A stretch of DNA of 64,000 bases from Bacteroidota bacterium (GTDB lineage: Bacteria; Bacteroidota; Ignavibacteria; Kapaibacteriales; UBA2268), in contig SCSM01000024.1 of NCBI GenBank assembly GCA_004322215.1, positions 1 to 64,000 on the forward strand, given 5' to 3'. The notes under the pieces were generated by a model. That model was given only the letters and a program-made list of their open reading frames with translations. It had not been told where the DNA came from and made no database searches. Made by a program: the position numbers and the translations under genes. Below, one piece after another: positions 8,812-17,690 of this stretch. Each line of letters opens with the position of its first letter. The first letter of the stretch is position 1.

Positions 8812-10062
8812 ATGGAAAAAGCATTAGACAGATTATTAAGATATGTGAAGATTGACACCCAGTCGAAAGAAGGTGCTGATACAACTCCAAGCACAGAGAA
8901 ACAATTCAACCTGGCTAAATTACTTGTTAAAGAGCTCAAGGAAATCGGGGTGAAAGATGTCTCGATTGACGAGCACTGTTATGTATATGCTTCCATACCA
9001 TCCAATATTCCAAAGGACCATCCTGCATACGGAATAGTTCCAGCAGTCGGCTTTGTTGCTCATGTTGATACTTCACCTGATGTTACTGGGGAAAATGTAA
9101 AGCCGCAGGTAATCGAAAATTACCAGGGTGGAGATATAATATTACCCGGTGATGAAAATGTAGTTATTCTCGAGTCCGAAAACAAGGGATTAGCCGAATG
9201 TATCGGACATACAATCGTAACTACCGATGGAACTACACTGCTTGGTTCAGATGATAAATCGGGCATAGCAGCCATAATGGTTGTTGCAGAAACATTGATG
9301 AACAGAAAAGATATATTACATGGCGATTTTAAAATTGCATTTACACCTGATGAAGAAATCGGTCAGGGAACAAAGTTTTTCGATATTCCCAAGTTCGGTG
9401 CAAAGTATGCATATACACTCGATGGCGAATTACCGGGTGAATTGAATAAAGAAACATTCAGCGCAAATTCTGCTATTATTCATATTACAGGCAGGGATAT
9501 ACATCCGGGGACTGCAAAAAACATTATGGTAAATTCAATAAGAGCTGCAGCAGATATTATCGCAAGAACACCAAAAGATATGGCACCTGAAACTACAGAG
9601 GATTATCAGCCATATATTCATCCACATATACTCGAAGGTACTGTCGGAAAGACGACAATTAAATTTTTGTTCAGAGATTTCGACACAAATGGTTTGGATT
9701 TACAAAAGAAAATGCTCGAGAATATAATCAAGACTGTTCAGCCGATGCATCCTAAAGCCAAAATTGAACTCGAAATAATAGAAATGTACAGAAATATGAG
9801 AGAGAAGCTGGATGAAAATCCGCTTGTATTAGAATGCCTGTGGGAAGCCGCCCAAAAAGCTGGAGCTAAGCCATACTGGAAACCAATCAGGGGTGGTACT
9901 GACGGTTCAAGATTGACCGAAATGGGATTACCTACTCCAAATATATATAACGGTGGTCAAAATTTCCACAGCAAAACTGAATGGGTATCAATCAATGCAC
10001 TCAATCTTGCTATTGAAACAGTTTTGAACCTGGTTCAGATTTGGGTCGAAAAAAGCAAATAA
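8812..10062 (+). CDS. pepT: peptidase T (tripeptide aminopeptidase)
   Basis: A 416-residue M20B metallopeptidase. Zinc and catalytic residues are in place: His84 and Asp86 in HVDTSPD, Asp147/148 in GSDDKSG, the catalytic glutamates 181-182 in TPDEEIGQG, Asp204 in TLDGE, and a C-terminal His in NGGQNFHSKTE. The GGTDGSRL motif is typical of PepT. It releases N-terminal residues from tripeptides in the cytoplasm. An AGGA-type ribosome site precedes the ATG. The next gene is an oligopeptide transporter, so imported peptides are probably degraded here. Confidence 0.94.
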   Translation: MEKALDRLLRYVKIDTQSKEGADTTPSTEKQFNLAKLLVKELKEIGVKDVSIDEHCYVYASIPSNIPKDHPAYGIVPAVGFVAHVDTSPDVTGENVKPQVIENYQGGDIILPGDENVVILESENKGLAECIGHTIVTTDGTTLLGSDDKSGIAAIMVVAETLMNRKDILHGDFKIAFTPDEEIGQGTKFFDIPKFGAKYAYTLDGELPGELNKETFSANSAIIHITGRDIHPGTAKNIMVNSIRAAADIIARTPKDMAPETTEDYQPYIHPHILEGTVGKTTIKFLFRDFDTNGLDLQKKMLENIIKTVQPMHPKAKIELEIIEMYRNMREKLDENPLVLECLWEAAQKAGAKPYWKPIRGGTDGSRLTEMGLPTPNIYNGGQNFHSKTEWVSINALNLAIETVLNLVQIWVEKSK

Positions 10063-10111
10063 TAAATAATAATAATATATTGAATGATAAGAAAAAATAT
10101 GCGGAGAATTA

Positions 10112-12121
10112 ATGGAACAGACGAGCAATACTAGTTTTTTACCTGAGAATGCATATCGCGAACTGAAGCCGGGGGAAGTTTACAGACCTGTAATGTCTCC
10201 CGAATACAAATTCCAGGAAGTTACCCCCTGGTCAGTGTTCTGGGGATTGACAATGGCAATTTTATTTTCTGCTGCTGCGGCATATTCCGGCTTGAAAATA
10301 GGACAGGTTATGGAAGCAGCGATTCCTATTTCAATACTTGCTGTCGGACTTTCTTCAGCTTTGAAAAGAAGGAAGGCACTTGGTCAAAATGTAATAATAC
10401 AATCAATCGGGGCGAGTTCCGGTGTAATTGTTGCAGGTGCAATCTTTACGATTCCGGCTCTTTATATATTAAAATTAAACGTAAGCTTTTTCCATGTATT
10501 CCTGTCCTCGCTTCTCGGAGGATTTCTTGGGATTTTATTTCTTATACCATTCAGGAAATACTTTGTTAGGGATATGCACGGCAAATTTCCATTTCCCGAA
10601 GCAACCGCTACTACTGAAATTCTAATGACAGGAGAAAAAGGAGGAAAGCAGGCAGGCGTGCTTATAGTGAGCGGATTAATCGGCGGCGTATATGATTTCA
10701 TTATTACCTCTGTCGGTTTCTGGACTGAAACTGTAACGTCGAGAATAATTCCGTTCGGTGAATCCATAGCAGAAAAAATCAAGCTTGTGTTCAAAATTGA
10801 TACTCTCTCGATGATTCTCGGATTAGGATATATTGTGGGTTTGAAATATGCAACTATAATTTGTGCCGGTTCATTTTTATCATGGTTTGTCTTCGTACCC
10901 TTACTGAGTGAGATAGGAAATATTGTTGCTGGTCCCGGAGGAACTAATTTCTTTGCGAGTTTATCTGCAGAGCAGATTTTCAGGGATTATGTCAGGCATA
11001 TCGGTATCGGTGGTATTGCAATGGCAGGAATTATCGGAATTCTTAAATCTTCAAAGATAATCGGCAGCGCATTTTCCCTCGCATTTAAAGAAATTTTCCA
11101 TTCAAAAAAATCAGATGATGAAATCGAACACAGAACGCAAAAGGATATGAAGATCACTTATAATGTGTTTTTCATTCTCCTGACTGTCATTGCAGTATTC
11201 ATATTTTTTATTGCCGGAGTTCATTTGTCTGTTTCAAATGCAATAATAGCACTTTTGACAGTAACAATAATTGCATTCTTGTTCACGACTGTTGCTGCTA
11301 ATGCAATTGCAATAGTTGGAACAAATCCTGTTTCGGGAATGACTTTGATGACTCTGATTCTATCTTCAATTATATTAACGAAGGTCGGGTTGACAGGACC
11401 AAAAGGGATGGTCAGTGCTTTGATTATAGGAGGAGTTGTCTGCACAGCACTATCAATGGCAGGCGGCTTCATAACAGATTTGAAAATCGGTTACTGGCTG
11501 GGTTCGACACCCGTAAAACAGCAATCGTGGAAATTCCTTGGGACATTAGTTTCTGCAGCTTCGGTAGGCGCAGTTATTCTATTATTAAATCAAACTTACG
11601 GATTCAGCCCCGATAGCCCGAATCCGTTGGCAGCACCACAGGCAAATGCGATGGCAGCCGTTATACAACCCCTTATGTCAGCAGAGGCACAGGTTCACTG
11701 GACTTTATACCTGGTGGGTGCAGTCATAGCACTATTACTTAATGCTTTGAAGATTTCACCCCTTGCTTTCGCACTTGGGATGTATCTGCCACAGGAATTA
11801 AACACACCTTTACTCGTAGGAGGACTGGTAGCTCATTTTGTCAAAACACGTTCAAAGGACGAAGCATTGAATAATGCGAGATTCCAGAGGGGAACTCTGA
11901 TTGCCTCAGGTTTTATTGCAGGAGGTGCATTATTTGGTGTATTCGGTGCAATTATGAAATACATCTTCGGAATATATAATTGGCCCGATGTTTTCAAATA
12001 CTATGAAAGCGGATGGCTTAATATGAATGGAGCAATGTGGCTTTCTATCGGAATGTTTTTATTGATTGTAATTTACATCGTCTGGGATTCATTGAGAGCA
12101 AAACCGGAGAATAATGCATAG
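10112..12121 (+). CDS. OPT-family oligopeptide transporter
   Basis: A 669-residue membrane protein with roughly 15 spans. OPT-family signs include ELTPWSVFWG-like wording near the N-terminus (EVTPWSVFWGLTMAILFSA), AYSGLKIGQVMEAAIPISI, and the FPFPEATATTEIL motif near residue 160. The family carries oligopeptides or metal chelates, usually driven by protons. It starts 49 bases after pepT, with a GGAGA ribosome site before its ATG. A 12-bp inverted repeat 49 bases downstream is the likely end of the transcript. Peptide rather than metal-chelate uptake is inferred from the pepT neighbour. Confidence 0.92.
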   Translation: MEQTSNTSFLPENAYRELKPGEVYRPVMSPEYKFQEVTPWSVFWGLTMAILFSAAAAYSGLKIGQVMEAAIPISILAVGLSSALKRRKALGQNVIIQSIGASSGVIVAGAIFTIPALYILKLNVSFFHVFLSSLLGGFLGILFLIPFRKYFVRDMHGKFPFPEATATTEILMTGEKGGKQAGVLIVSGLIGGVYDFIITSVGFWTETVTSRIIPFGESIAEKIKLVFKIDTLSMILGLGYIVGLKYATIICAGSFLSWFVFVPLLSEIGNIVAGPGGTNFFASLSAEQIFRDYVRHIGIGGIAMAGIIGILKSSKIIGSAFSLAFKEIFHSKKSDDEIEHRTQKDMKITYNVFFILLTVIAVFIFFIAGVHLSVSNAIIALLTVTIIAFLFTTVAANAIAIVGTNPVSGMTLMTLILSSIILTKVGLTGPKGMVSALIIGGVVCTALSMAGGFITDLKIGYWLGSTPVKQQSWKFLGTLVSAASVGAVILLLNQTYGFSPDSPNPLAAPQANAMAAVIQPLMSAEAQVHWTLYLVGAVIALLLNALKISPLAFALGMYLPQELNTPLLVGGLVAHFVKTRSKDEALNNARFQRGTLIASGFIAGGALFGVFGAIMKYIFGIYNWPDVFKYYESGWLNMNGAMWLSIGMFLLIVIYIVWDSLRAKPENNA

Positions 12122-12169
12122 TAAATAATTTTGGGGTTAGGTTATTTGCTATTCTCTTTGAAATAATTG

Positions 12170-12214
12170 AAGAAGTTTATTGTTCTAAAAATTAATTTGA
12201 ATAATAAACTTCTT
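12170..12214 (+). terminator. inverted repeat after the OPT gene
   Basis: AAGAAGTTTATT and AATAAACTTCTT form a perfect 12-bp inverted repeat with a 21-base loop in the gap between the OPT transporter and the flippase-like gene. It is AT-rich and lacks a strong T-run, so termination is likely but not certain. Confidence 0.5.
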
Positions 12215-12257
12215 ATTATAAATCAATATTACAAAATTGAAAAAATAATTGGTTTTA

Positions 12258-13337
12258 ATGAAAGAAGGTACAAAAAAATTTTTAAGAATCGGTATCTCAC
12301 TATTAATTATAGTCGCTTCCATTTATTATGCAATCAAGGATATTGATTTCAATGAGCTATTGAGGATTATTTTTAATGCCGATTATTTTTGGATTATACT
12401 TTCTGTTCCTGTAATAACCCTTTCTCACTGGGTACGTGCAATGCGGTGGAAAACAATGCTCGAGCCGGCTTTGAAGAAAAAATCCGCTTCAGTTTGGAAT
12501 CTTTTTTCTGCTGTAATGATTGGCTATGCAGCTAATTGTGTGTTGCCAAGAGGCGGAGAATTTTTGAGGCCTTATGTTTACAGTAGAAGAGAAAAAATAT
12601 CATTTACAACCACATTTGCTACAATTATTGTCGAAAGATTTATTGATGTAATTACTCTAATACTATTGTTCGGTGGTGTATTCCTCTTTCTTAGCAAAAA
12701 AGTAGTCCATGCACTTCCGAATCTTGACCCGAATCATATTATTGTTCCTGTAGCAGTAATTTTTGCTGTTTTGTTGTTATCATTTTATCCTCCTTTTATA
12801 AAAGGAGTATTGAAATTCCTAATAAAACCGGTTTCTAATAAATTATATGATAAAATATATATCACATTCGAAAAATTTCTGAAAGGTTTTGCAATCATAA
12901 GAACCCCTTCACAGTATTTAAGACTGATAATCGAATCTGTGGGAATTTGGTTCCTTTATACTGTACCGATGTTCCTGATGTTTTTCTCATTTGATTTCCA
13001 ATCGAAATTTCATTTGGGTTTCGATGATGCAACTGTTTTGATTGTTATTTCCGGAATAGGTGCGACAATCGCTCCAACACCCGGGGCAATCGGAGTATAT
13101 CATGTACTCATTCAAAACGCAATGGTAAAACTATATGGAATCAGCCCTGAAGAAGCACTTGCCTACGCAACACTCACACATGCAATTAACTATCTTGTCC
13201 AGGTTGGTATCGGCGGAATATTTTTCTTTAGGGAGAATATTAAGAAAATGCCTCCAAGGGGAGAATTTTCGCGAGAACTCGAATCTGAGCAAATACCAAT
13301 CGATAATGATTCACGTGAAAGCCATGACATCACTTGA
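12258..13337 (+). CDS. lysylphosphatidylglycerol synthase TM region/UPF0104 flippase-like protein
   Basis: About 359 residues from the ATG at 12258; an in-frame TTG at 12249 would add three residues. It has eight or so membrane spans. UPF0104 landmarks are WVRAMRWKTML near residue 60, GYAANCVLPRGGEFLRPY near 95, ERFIDV near 125, and the C-terminal GATIAPTPGAIGVYH. The family is the membrane half of MprF and occurs alone in many bacteria, where lipid flipping or lipid-linked sugar synthesis has been suggested. Its stop codon lies 2 bases before the next ATG, so it is co-transcribed with the methyltransferase, though no functional link is obvious. Confidence 0.87.
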   Translation: MKEGTKKFLRIGISLLIIVASIYYAIKDIDFNELLRIIFNADYFWIILSVPVITLSHWVRAMRWKTMLEPALKKKSASVWNLFSAVMIGYAANCVLPRGGEFLRPYVYSRREKISFTTTFATIIVERFIDVITLILLFGGVFLFLSKKVVHALPNLDPNHIIVPVAVIFAVLLLSFYPPFIKGVLKFLIKPVSNKLYDKIYITFEKFLKGFAIIRTPSQYLRLIIESVGIWFLYTVPMFLMFFSFDFQSKFHLGFDDATVLIVISGIGATIAPTPGAIGVYHVLIQNAMVKLYGISPEEALAYATLTHAINYLVQVGIGGIFFFRENIKKMPPRGEFSRELESEQIPIDNDSRESHDIT

Positions 13338-13339
13338 TT

Positions 13340-14509
13340 ATGGAAAAGATGTATTTAAAACGTAATCATGACAAGCGAATTAAAGGGGGACACCTCTGGA
13401 TTTTCAGCAACGAACTCGCATCAATTCCTGAATTAACTCCGGGGACAATTGTCGAAGTTTTTAATTCAAAAAATGAGGAAATAGGATTGGGCTTTTACAA
13501 TCCGCATAGTTTAATTTCTGTCAGATTGCTGAAAACGAATAAAAAAATTAACATTGATTTTTTCACAGAGAGAATCAGTAATGCTTATGCGATGAGAAAA
13601 CAATTAAACATGACCGAAACCGCAAGAATAGTTTTCGGCGAATCCGATTTTTTACCCGGACTCATCATTGACAAATACGGAGAATACTTATCCATTCAGA
13701 TTTTATCAGCAGGTATGGAGTTATTCATTAATGAAATAATCGAATCATTAATTACAGTCTTACCCAATTCAAAAGGAATAATAGCGAAAAATAATTCAAA
13801 ATTAAGAGCATTAGAAGGACTTCCCCTCGAAGAAAAAGTTATTTTCGGCAGTATCCCGGATGAAATAATTACAAACGAAAACGGAATTATACTTTCAATT
13901 TCATTGAAACAAAGCCAGAAAACCGGTTATTTTCTTGACCAGTCTTATAACAGGAAATTCATTTCTACAATCTCATACGGATTGAATGTTCTTGATTGCT
14001 ATAGCAATCAGGGTGGCTTTGGTCTCCATGCTGCAAAGGGAGGAGCAAATAATATAACTTGCGTTGATTCATCCGAGTCTGCCCTGGTTCAGGCAAAACG
14101 AAATGCCGAGTTGAATAATTTCACCAATGTTGATTTAATTAAAGATGATGTATCAGATTATTTAAAAAATGAGCTTTTGAAAAATTCTCATTGGGATATG
14201 GTTATACTCGACCCGCCATCATTTGCAAAATCTAAAAAAGATGTTAAGACAGCAATCAAAGGTTATGCTAAAATCAATCATCTTGCCTTGCAATTATTGA
14301 CTGATAATGGCTTCTTAGCAAGTTCAAGCTGTTCACAGCATATCACTGAGGATGTATTTTATGACATAATAGTTAATGAAGCAATTAAACAGCAAATCCA
14401 ACTTAAAATGATTTATAGAGGTGCTCAAGCCCCTGACCATCCAATTTTAGCATCAATGCCAGAGACAAAATATCTTAAGTTTTTTGTGTTTCAGAAATTG
14501 CAATTTTGA
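13340..14509 (+). CDS. class I SAM-dependent rRNA methyltransferase (RlmI/COG1092 family)
   Basis: About 389 residues from the ATG at 13340. The N-terminus is a PUA-like RNA-binding domain (KRIKGGHLWIFSNEL). The Rossmann methyltransferase domain has the SAM motif VLDCYSNQGGFGLHAA near residue 220, the acidic motif (CVDSSESAL) and the catalytic-region motif VILDPPSFAKSKKDV near residue 295. The related E. coli RlmI makes 5-methylcytosine in 23S rRNA, and this family includes it. The exact target base here is unknown. It converges with rqcH, leaving only six bases between stops. Confidence 0.88.
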   Translation: MEKMYLKRNHDKRIKGGHLWIFSNELASIPELTPGTIVEVFNSKNEEIGLGFYNPHSLISVRLLKTNKKINIDFFTERISNAYAMRKQLNMTETARIVFGESDFLPGLIIDKYGEYLSIQILSAGMELFINEIIESLITVLPNSKGIIAKNNSKLRALEGLPLEEKVIFGSIPDEIITNENGIILSISLKQSQKTGYFLDQSYNRKFISTISYGLNVLDCYSNQGGFGLHAAKGGANNITCVDSSESALVQAKRNAELNNFTNVDLIKDDVSDYLKNELLKNSHWDMVILDPPSFAKSKKDVKTAIKGYAKINHLALQLLTDNGFLASSSCSQHITEDVFYDIIVNEAIKQQIQLKMIYRGAQAPDHPILASMPETKYLKFFVFQKLQF

Positions 14510-14515
14510 ATATTT

Positions 14516-16129
14516 TTATTCAGCAGGCAATTTCGGTTCAACCATGATTACCTGTTCTTTACTGATGACAACTGAACCGGGATTTGCACCTTTCGGCTTA
14601 TGTACATACTTCTTCTGTGTATAAGCAACAGGGACGAACTTTCCTTTTCGCTGCTGAGAATAATAAGCGGCAATTTCAGCAGCTTTCTGTAGAATTATTT
14701 TCGGTGGTTTCTCTACTTTTGCTTTCATCCTCAATACAGCATGGGAGCCGCCGGCACCTCGTGCATGGAGCCATAAGTCGTTCGGCTTGGCAAAGTGCAT
14801 CGTAAGCTCATCGTTATTTGCTGCATTTTTCCCAACATACAAAAAATAGCCATCGCCAAGTTCAAAGCTTCGGAATCTTTCTTCTTTTGTCTGTAACTCA
14901 TCCATAGTGGTTTTTAGTAAATTCTTATATTCAGTTTTGAAAATTTCTATTTCTTTTATATTTGAACATAAATCAAGTTTTTCTGCTGCAGATTTTATAT
15001 AATCCAATTTATTCTGAATTAGAGGAATTCTTTTTTGCCTGATTTTATCATCTTCCTTTGAATCCTTGATTTTTTGGAAATATGCATCAATATTTTCCCT
15101 TATTGTCAGCTTTTGATTTAAAGGTACAATAATTTTCGCACCGTCCCATCGAGCTACCTCAATTGAACTGCCAACCCTTTCCTTGTGATTTTTTAAAGTT
15201 TGTAATGATTCAGCCCATAATTTATAATTTTCGATTCTTTCATAAATTTTATTAGAGTCTGAAAGCTGTTCAAGATTTCTTTGTAGTTTTTGTTTTTGTT
15301 TTTCGAGTACGGCTTTAATTTTCTTATATTCTGATGCGAATGATGATTCTTTATAAGTTGATGTAATTTTATATCTGATTGCTTCATTAATTGAGTTGAA
15401 TGACCTGATTATTCGAGTATAAGCTCTTAATGGAATCAGTGATAACAATCTTTCTCCAATATCATTTTCTAAAATATAGAATTCCTTTGAAGCTAAACAC
15501 TCATTCTTAAAATTCACTGATTTATCAGTCAAATTCTCAATTTCATAATTTAATTCTTTCAGATTAGCCAAAGGATTAATATTTAATCGCGAACAAAGTT
15601 CTGCAGCATAGTATTTTCCAAGTAACAAATCACAATCGGAAAGTGATTTCAGTATAGTTGTTTCAAACGGGAACTCCGAGAACTTTTTTAAATGCGAATT
15701 TTCTATTTTAAATGTGCTGTTTATTAGTTTCTTTTTGTTTTTGAAAGAGTCAATTATTATTCCTTCTTTATTTGTAATGACTATATTGCTTTTTGCTCCA
15801 CCGAACAAAATAAAATTCATTTTCAAATCAATGAATGTTAATTGTATTATTCTTTCATTTTTCAATATGTTGATTTCGGTTACCTCCCCGCCGTTCAATA
15901 CATCAAATAAATTAATTGTATTTTTCCTGGCTCTCGAAAACTCATTTCTTAAGAATATTCCACCGGTTTTTTGGTCACCTGAATAACATAGGTAATGTTC
16001 ATTACCTTCCTTGTATAACATCATCACCAATGAGTTTTTTTCCTGGGTAAAACACCCTTCGTTTATGTGCCCTTTCAGAAATTGAATTTCCTCTGCGAGT
16101 TTTGTTAATGTAAAATAGTGTCTTATCAT
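14516..16129 (-). CDS. rqcH: RqcH/Rqc2-like NFACT-family ribosome quality-control protein
   Basis: A 537-residue protein with the NFACT layout: an NFACT-N domain (1-145), helix-hairpin and coiled-coil region (about 150-410, with the KQKQKLQRNLEQL segment), and the NFACT-R domain at the end (FELGDGYFLYVGKNAANNDE, then KPNDLWLHARGAGGSHAVLR). RqcH binds stalled 50S subunits and adds alanine tails that mark nascent chains for destruction. The Asp-Arg pair needed for tRNA recruitment in Bacillus RqcH appears here as Glu92-Arg93 (KNERIIQLTF). Older names are fibronectin-binding protein or DUF814. It lies downstream of yicC, with a hairpin between them. Confidence 0.86.
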   Translation of the reverse strand: MIRHYFTLTKLAEEIQFLKGHINEGCFTQEKNSLVMMLYKEGNEHYLCYSGDQKTGGIFLRNEFSRARKNTINLFDVLNGGEVTEINILKNERIIQLTFIDLKMNFILFGGAKSNIVITNKEGIIIDSFKNKKKLINSTFKIENSHLKKFSEFPFETTILKSLSDCDLLLGKYYAAELCSRLNINPLANLKELNYEIENLTDKSVNFKNECLASKEFYILENDIGERLLSLIPLRAYTRIIRSFNSINEAIRYKITSTYKESSFASEYKKIKAVLEKQKQKLQRNLEQLSDSNKIYERIENYKLWAESLQTLKNHKERVGSSIEVARWDGAKIIVPLNQKLTIRENIDAYFQKIKDSKEDDKIRQKRIPLIQNKLDYIKSAAEKLDLCSNIKEIEIFKTEYKNLLKTTMDELQTKEERFRSFELGDGYFLYVGKNAANNDELTMHFAKPNDLWLHARGAGGSHAVLRMKAKVEKPPKIILQKAAEIAAYYSQQRKGKFVPVAYTQKKYVHKPKGANPGSVVISKEQVIMVEPKLPAE

Positions 16130-16150
16130 TATGTTAAAAACTAAATAAAA

Positions 16151-16175
16151 AAAAGCCGTAACAATTACGGCTTTT
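16151..16175 (-). terminator. terminator of yicC
   Basis: AAAAGCCGTAA and TTACGGCTTTT form a perfect 11-bp stem with a 3-base loop. On the minus strand a run of eight Ts follows, so it terminates transcripts coming from yicC before rqcH. The rqcH gene probably has its own start or depends on readthrough. Confidence 0.85.
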
Positions 16176-16198
16176 AAAATAAAAAATTTCCTGTAAAC

Positions 16199-17074
16199 TT
16201 ACTCGATATTTTGGATTTGTTCCCTAATTCGTTCAAGTTCTTCTTTTGTTTCAACAACAAGATGAGCAATTTCGGTATCATTTGCTTTTGAGCCGATAGT
16301 ATTAATTTCCCTGTTCATTTCCTGGATGAGGAAATTCAATTTCCTGCCAACAGGTTCATTTGCTTTCAGGGTATCAAAGAAGAATTTAATATGCGAACGC
16401 AGCCGCACACACTCTTCAGAAATATCGAGTTTATCGGCAAGAAGGACGAGTTCCATTTGAATGCGATGCTCGTCAATTTCATCGCTGTCAAAAAGCATTG
16501 CGACTCTTTGTCTCAATCTTTCGCGTTCATCAGGGATTTTTTTTAATCCGAGTTTTTCCACTTTATCAACAACTCTTGTAATATTTTTTATTCTCGACTG
16601 AACATCTTTAATTATCTGACTTCCTTCATTTAGCCGCATCCTATCGAGATTTTTTAATGCTTCAGCTACCGCCTTCTTTGCAACTTTCCACTCGTTTTCT
16701 GAATTATTCCCGTTTTCTTTTGTAAAAAAATATCCTGAAAAACTCAATAGTTCGTCAAATTTTACCGGCTCTTTTATAAATAGTTTTTTCTTTAATCTTT
16801 TTAATGCCTTGAAGTATTCGATAGCAGCGTCCTCGTTAATTAAATTCTGCTTCATTGCCAAATCAGTTTCAAGATTCATATTGACAAAAATATTTCCCCT
16901 TGAAATTGATGATTTAATCATATCGCGGATTTCAAATTCTTTGTGCATCAGGGATTTCGGAATCTTGCAGTTTATTTCAAGGTACCTCCCGTTCAGTGAT
17001 TTGATTTCAACACTGATATTAACACCGTTTTCACGTGCTTCATTTTTACTGAAGCCGGTCATGCTCTTAATCAT
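16199..17074 (-). CDS. yicC: YicC-family endoribonuclease
   Basis: A 291-residue protein with the classic family start (MIKSMTGFSKNEA, then VEIKSLNGRYLEI) and the C-terminal DUF1732 region (LNFLIQEMNREINTIGSKAN, ending ELERIREQIQNIE). Members of this family have been shown to be RNases that act on mRNA and small RNAs. It lies 60 bases downstream of the carbonic anhydrase gene on the same strand and ends just before a strong terminator. In many genomes it neighbours gmk and rpoZ; not here. Confidence 0.93.
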   Translation of the reverse strand: MIKSMTGFSKNEARENGVNISVEIKSLNGRYLEINCKIPKSLMHKEFEIRDMIKSSISRGNIFVNMNLETDLAMKQNLINEDAAIEYFKALKRLKKKLFIKEPVKFDELLSFSGYFFTKENGNNSENEWKVAKKAVAEALKNLDRMRLNEGSQIIKDVQSRIKNITRVVDKVEKLGLKKIPDERERLRQRVAMLFDSDEIDEHRIQMELVLLADKLDISEECVRLRSHIKFFFDTLKANEPVGRKLNFLIQEMNREINTIGSKANDTEIAHLVVETKEELERIREQIQNIE

Positions 17075-17134
17075 ATATATTGTTTATTGTTTAATGAAAA
17101 AAATCAGAGTGCAAATTTAAGCAATTTTATTTTT

Positions 17135-17680
17135 CTATTTGTTAACCTGGCTTCTGTACATTTTTACATAATTCAAATAATTGTTAACCCCGAATGAAAT
17201 TCTTCCGATTTCTTCTTCAGACAAATCACGGATTATTTTCGCAGGAACTCCTGCTACAAGTGTTCCTTCGGGCACAATGAATCCTTCCTTTACAACAGAA
17301 CCAGCTCCGACAATTGAGTGCGAATTAATAACACTTCCGTCAAGAATCCTGGCACCCATTCCAATCATGCAATGGTCTTGGACTGTTGCTCCGTGCAATG
17401 TGACAGAATGAGCAACAAGCACATCATTACCAACAACGAGTGGAAAATAATCATTTGTAACATGAAGCATAGATAAATCCTGTATGTTAGTCCTGCAGCC
17501 GATTCTAACGAAATGAACATCACCACGAATAACAGTATTATACCATATAGAACTGTCCTCTCCAATTTCAACATCACCGACTATTTTTACTCCCTCGCAC
17601 ATAAAAACCGATGGATGAATTTTGGGAGTAATCCCGTTAAATGTAATTATACTCGCATTATTTCCCGTTTCGAATTTCAT
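17135..17680 (-). CDS. gamma-class carbonic anhydrase family protein
   Basis: About 181 residues from the ATG at 17680. A longer reading from 17737 would overlap the end of the upstream gene and lacks family support. The protein is a left-handed beta-helix of hexapeptide repeats (VGDVEIGEDSSIWYNTVIRG). The three histidines of the gamma-CA metal site are present: His73 (LHVT), His91 and His96 (AHSVTLHGA). Bacterial homologues (YrdA, PaaY) bind zinc; some hydrate CO2 or hydrolyse thioesters, many are inactive. It starts 10 bases after the lipoprotein gene and ends 60 bases before yicC. Confidence 0.9.
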   Translation of the reverse strand: MKFETGNNASIITFNGITPKIHPSVFMCEGVKIVGDVEIGEDSSIWYNTVIRGDVHFVRIGCRTNIQDLSMLHVTNDYFPLVVGNDVLVAHSVTLHGATVQDHCMIGMGARILDGSVINSHSIVGAGSVVKEGFIVPEGTLVAGVPAKIIRDLSEEEIGRISFGVNNYLNYVKMYRSQVNK

Positions 17681-17690
17681 TGTAATTTTC

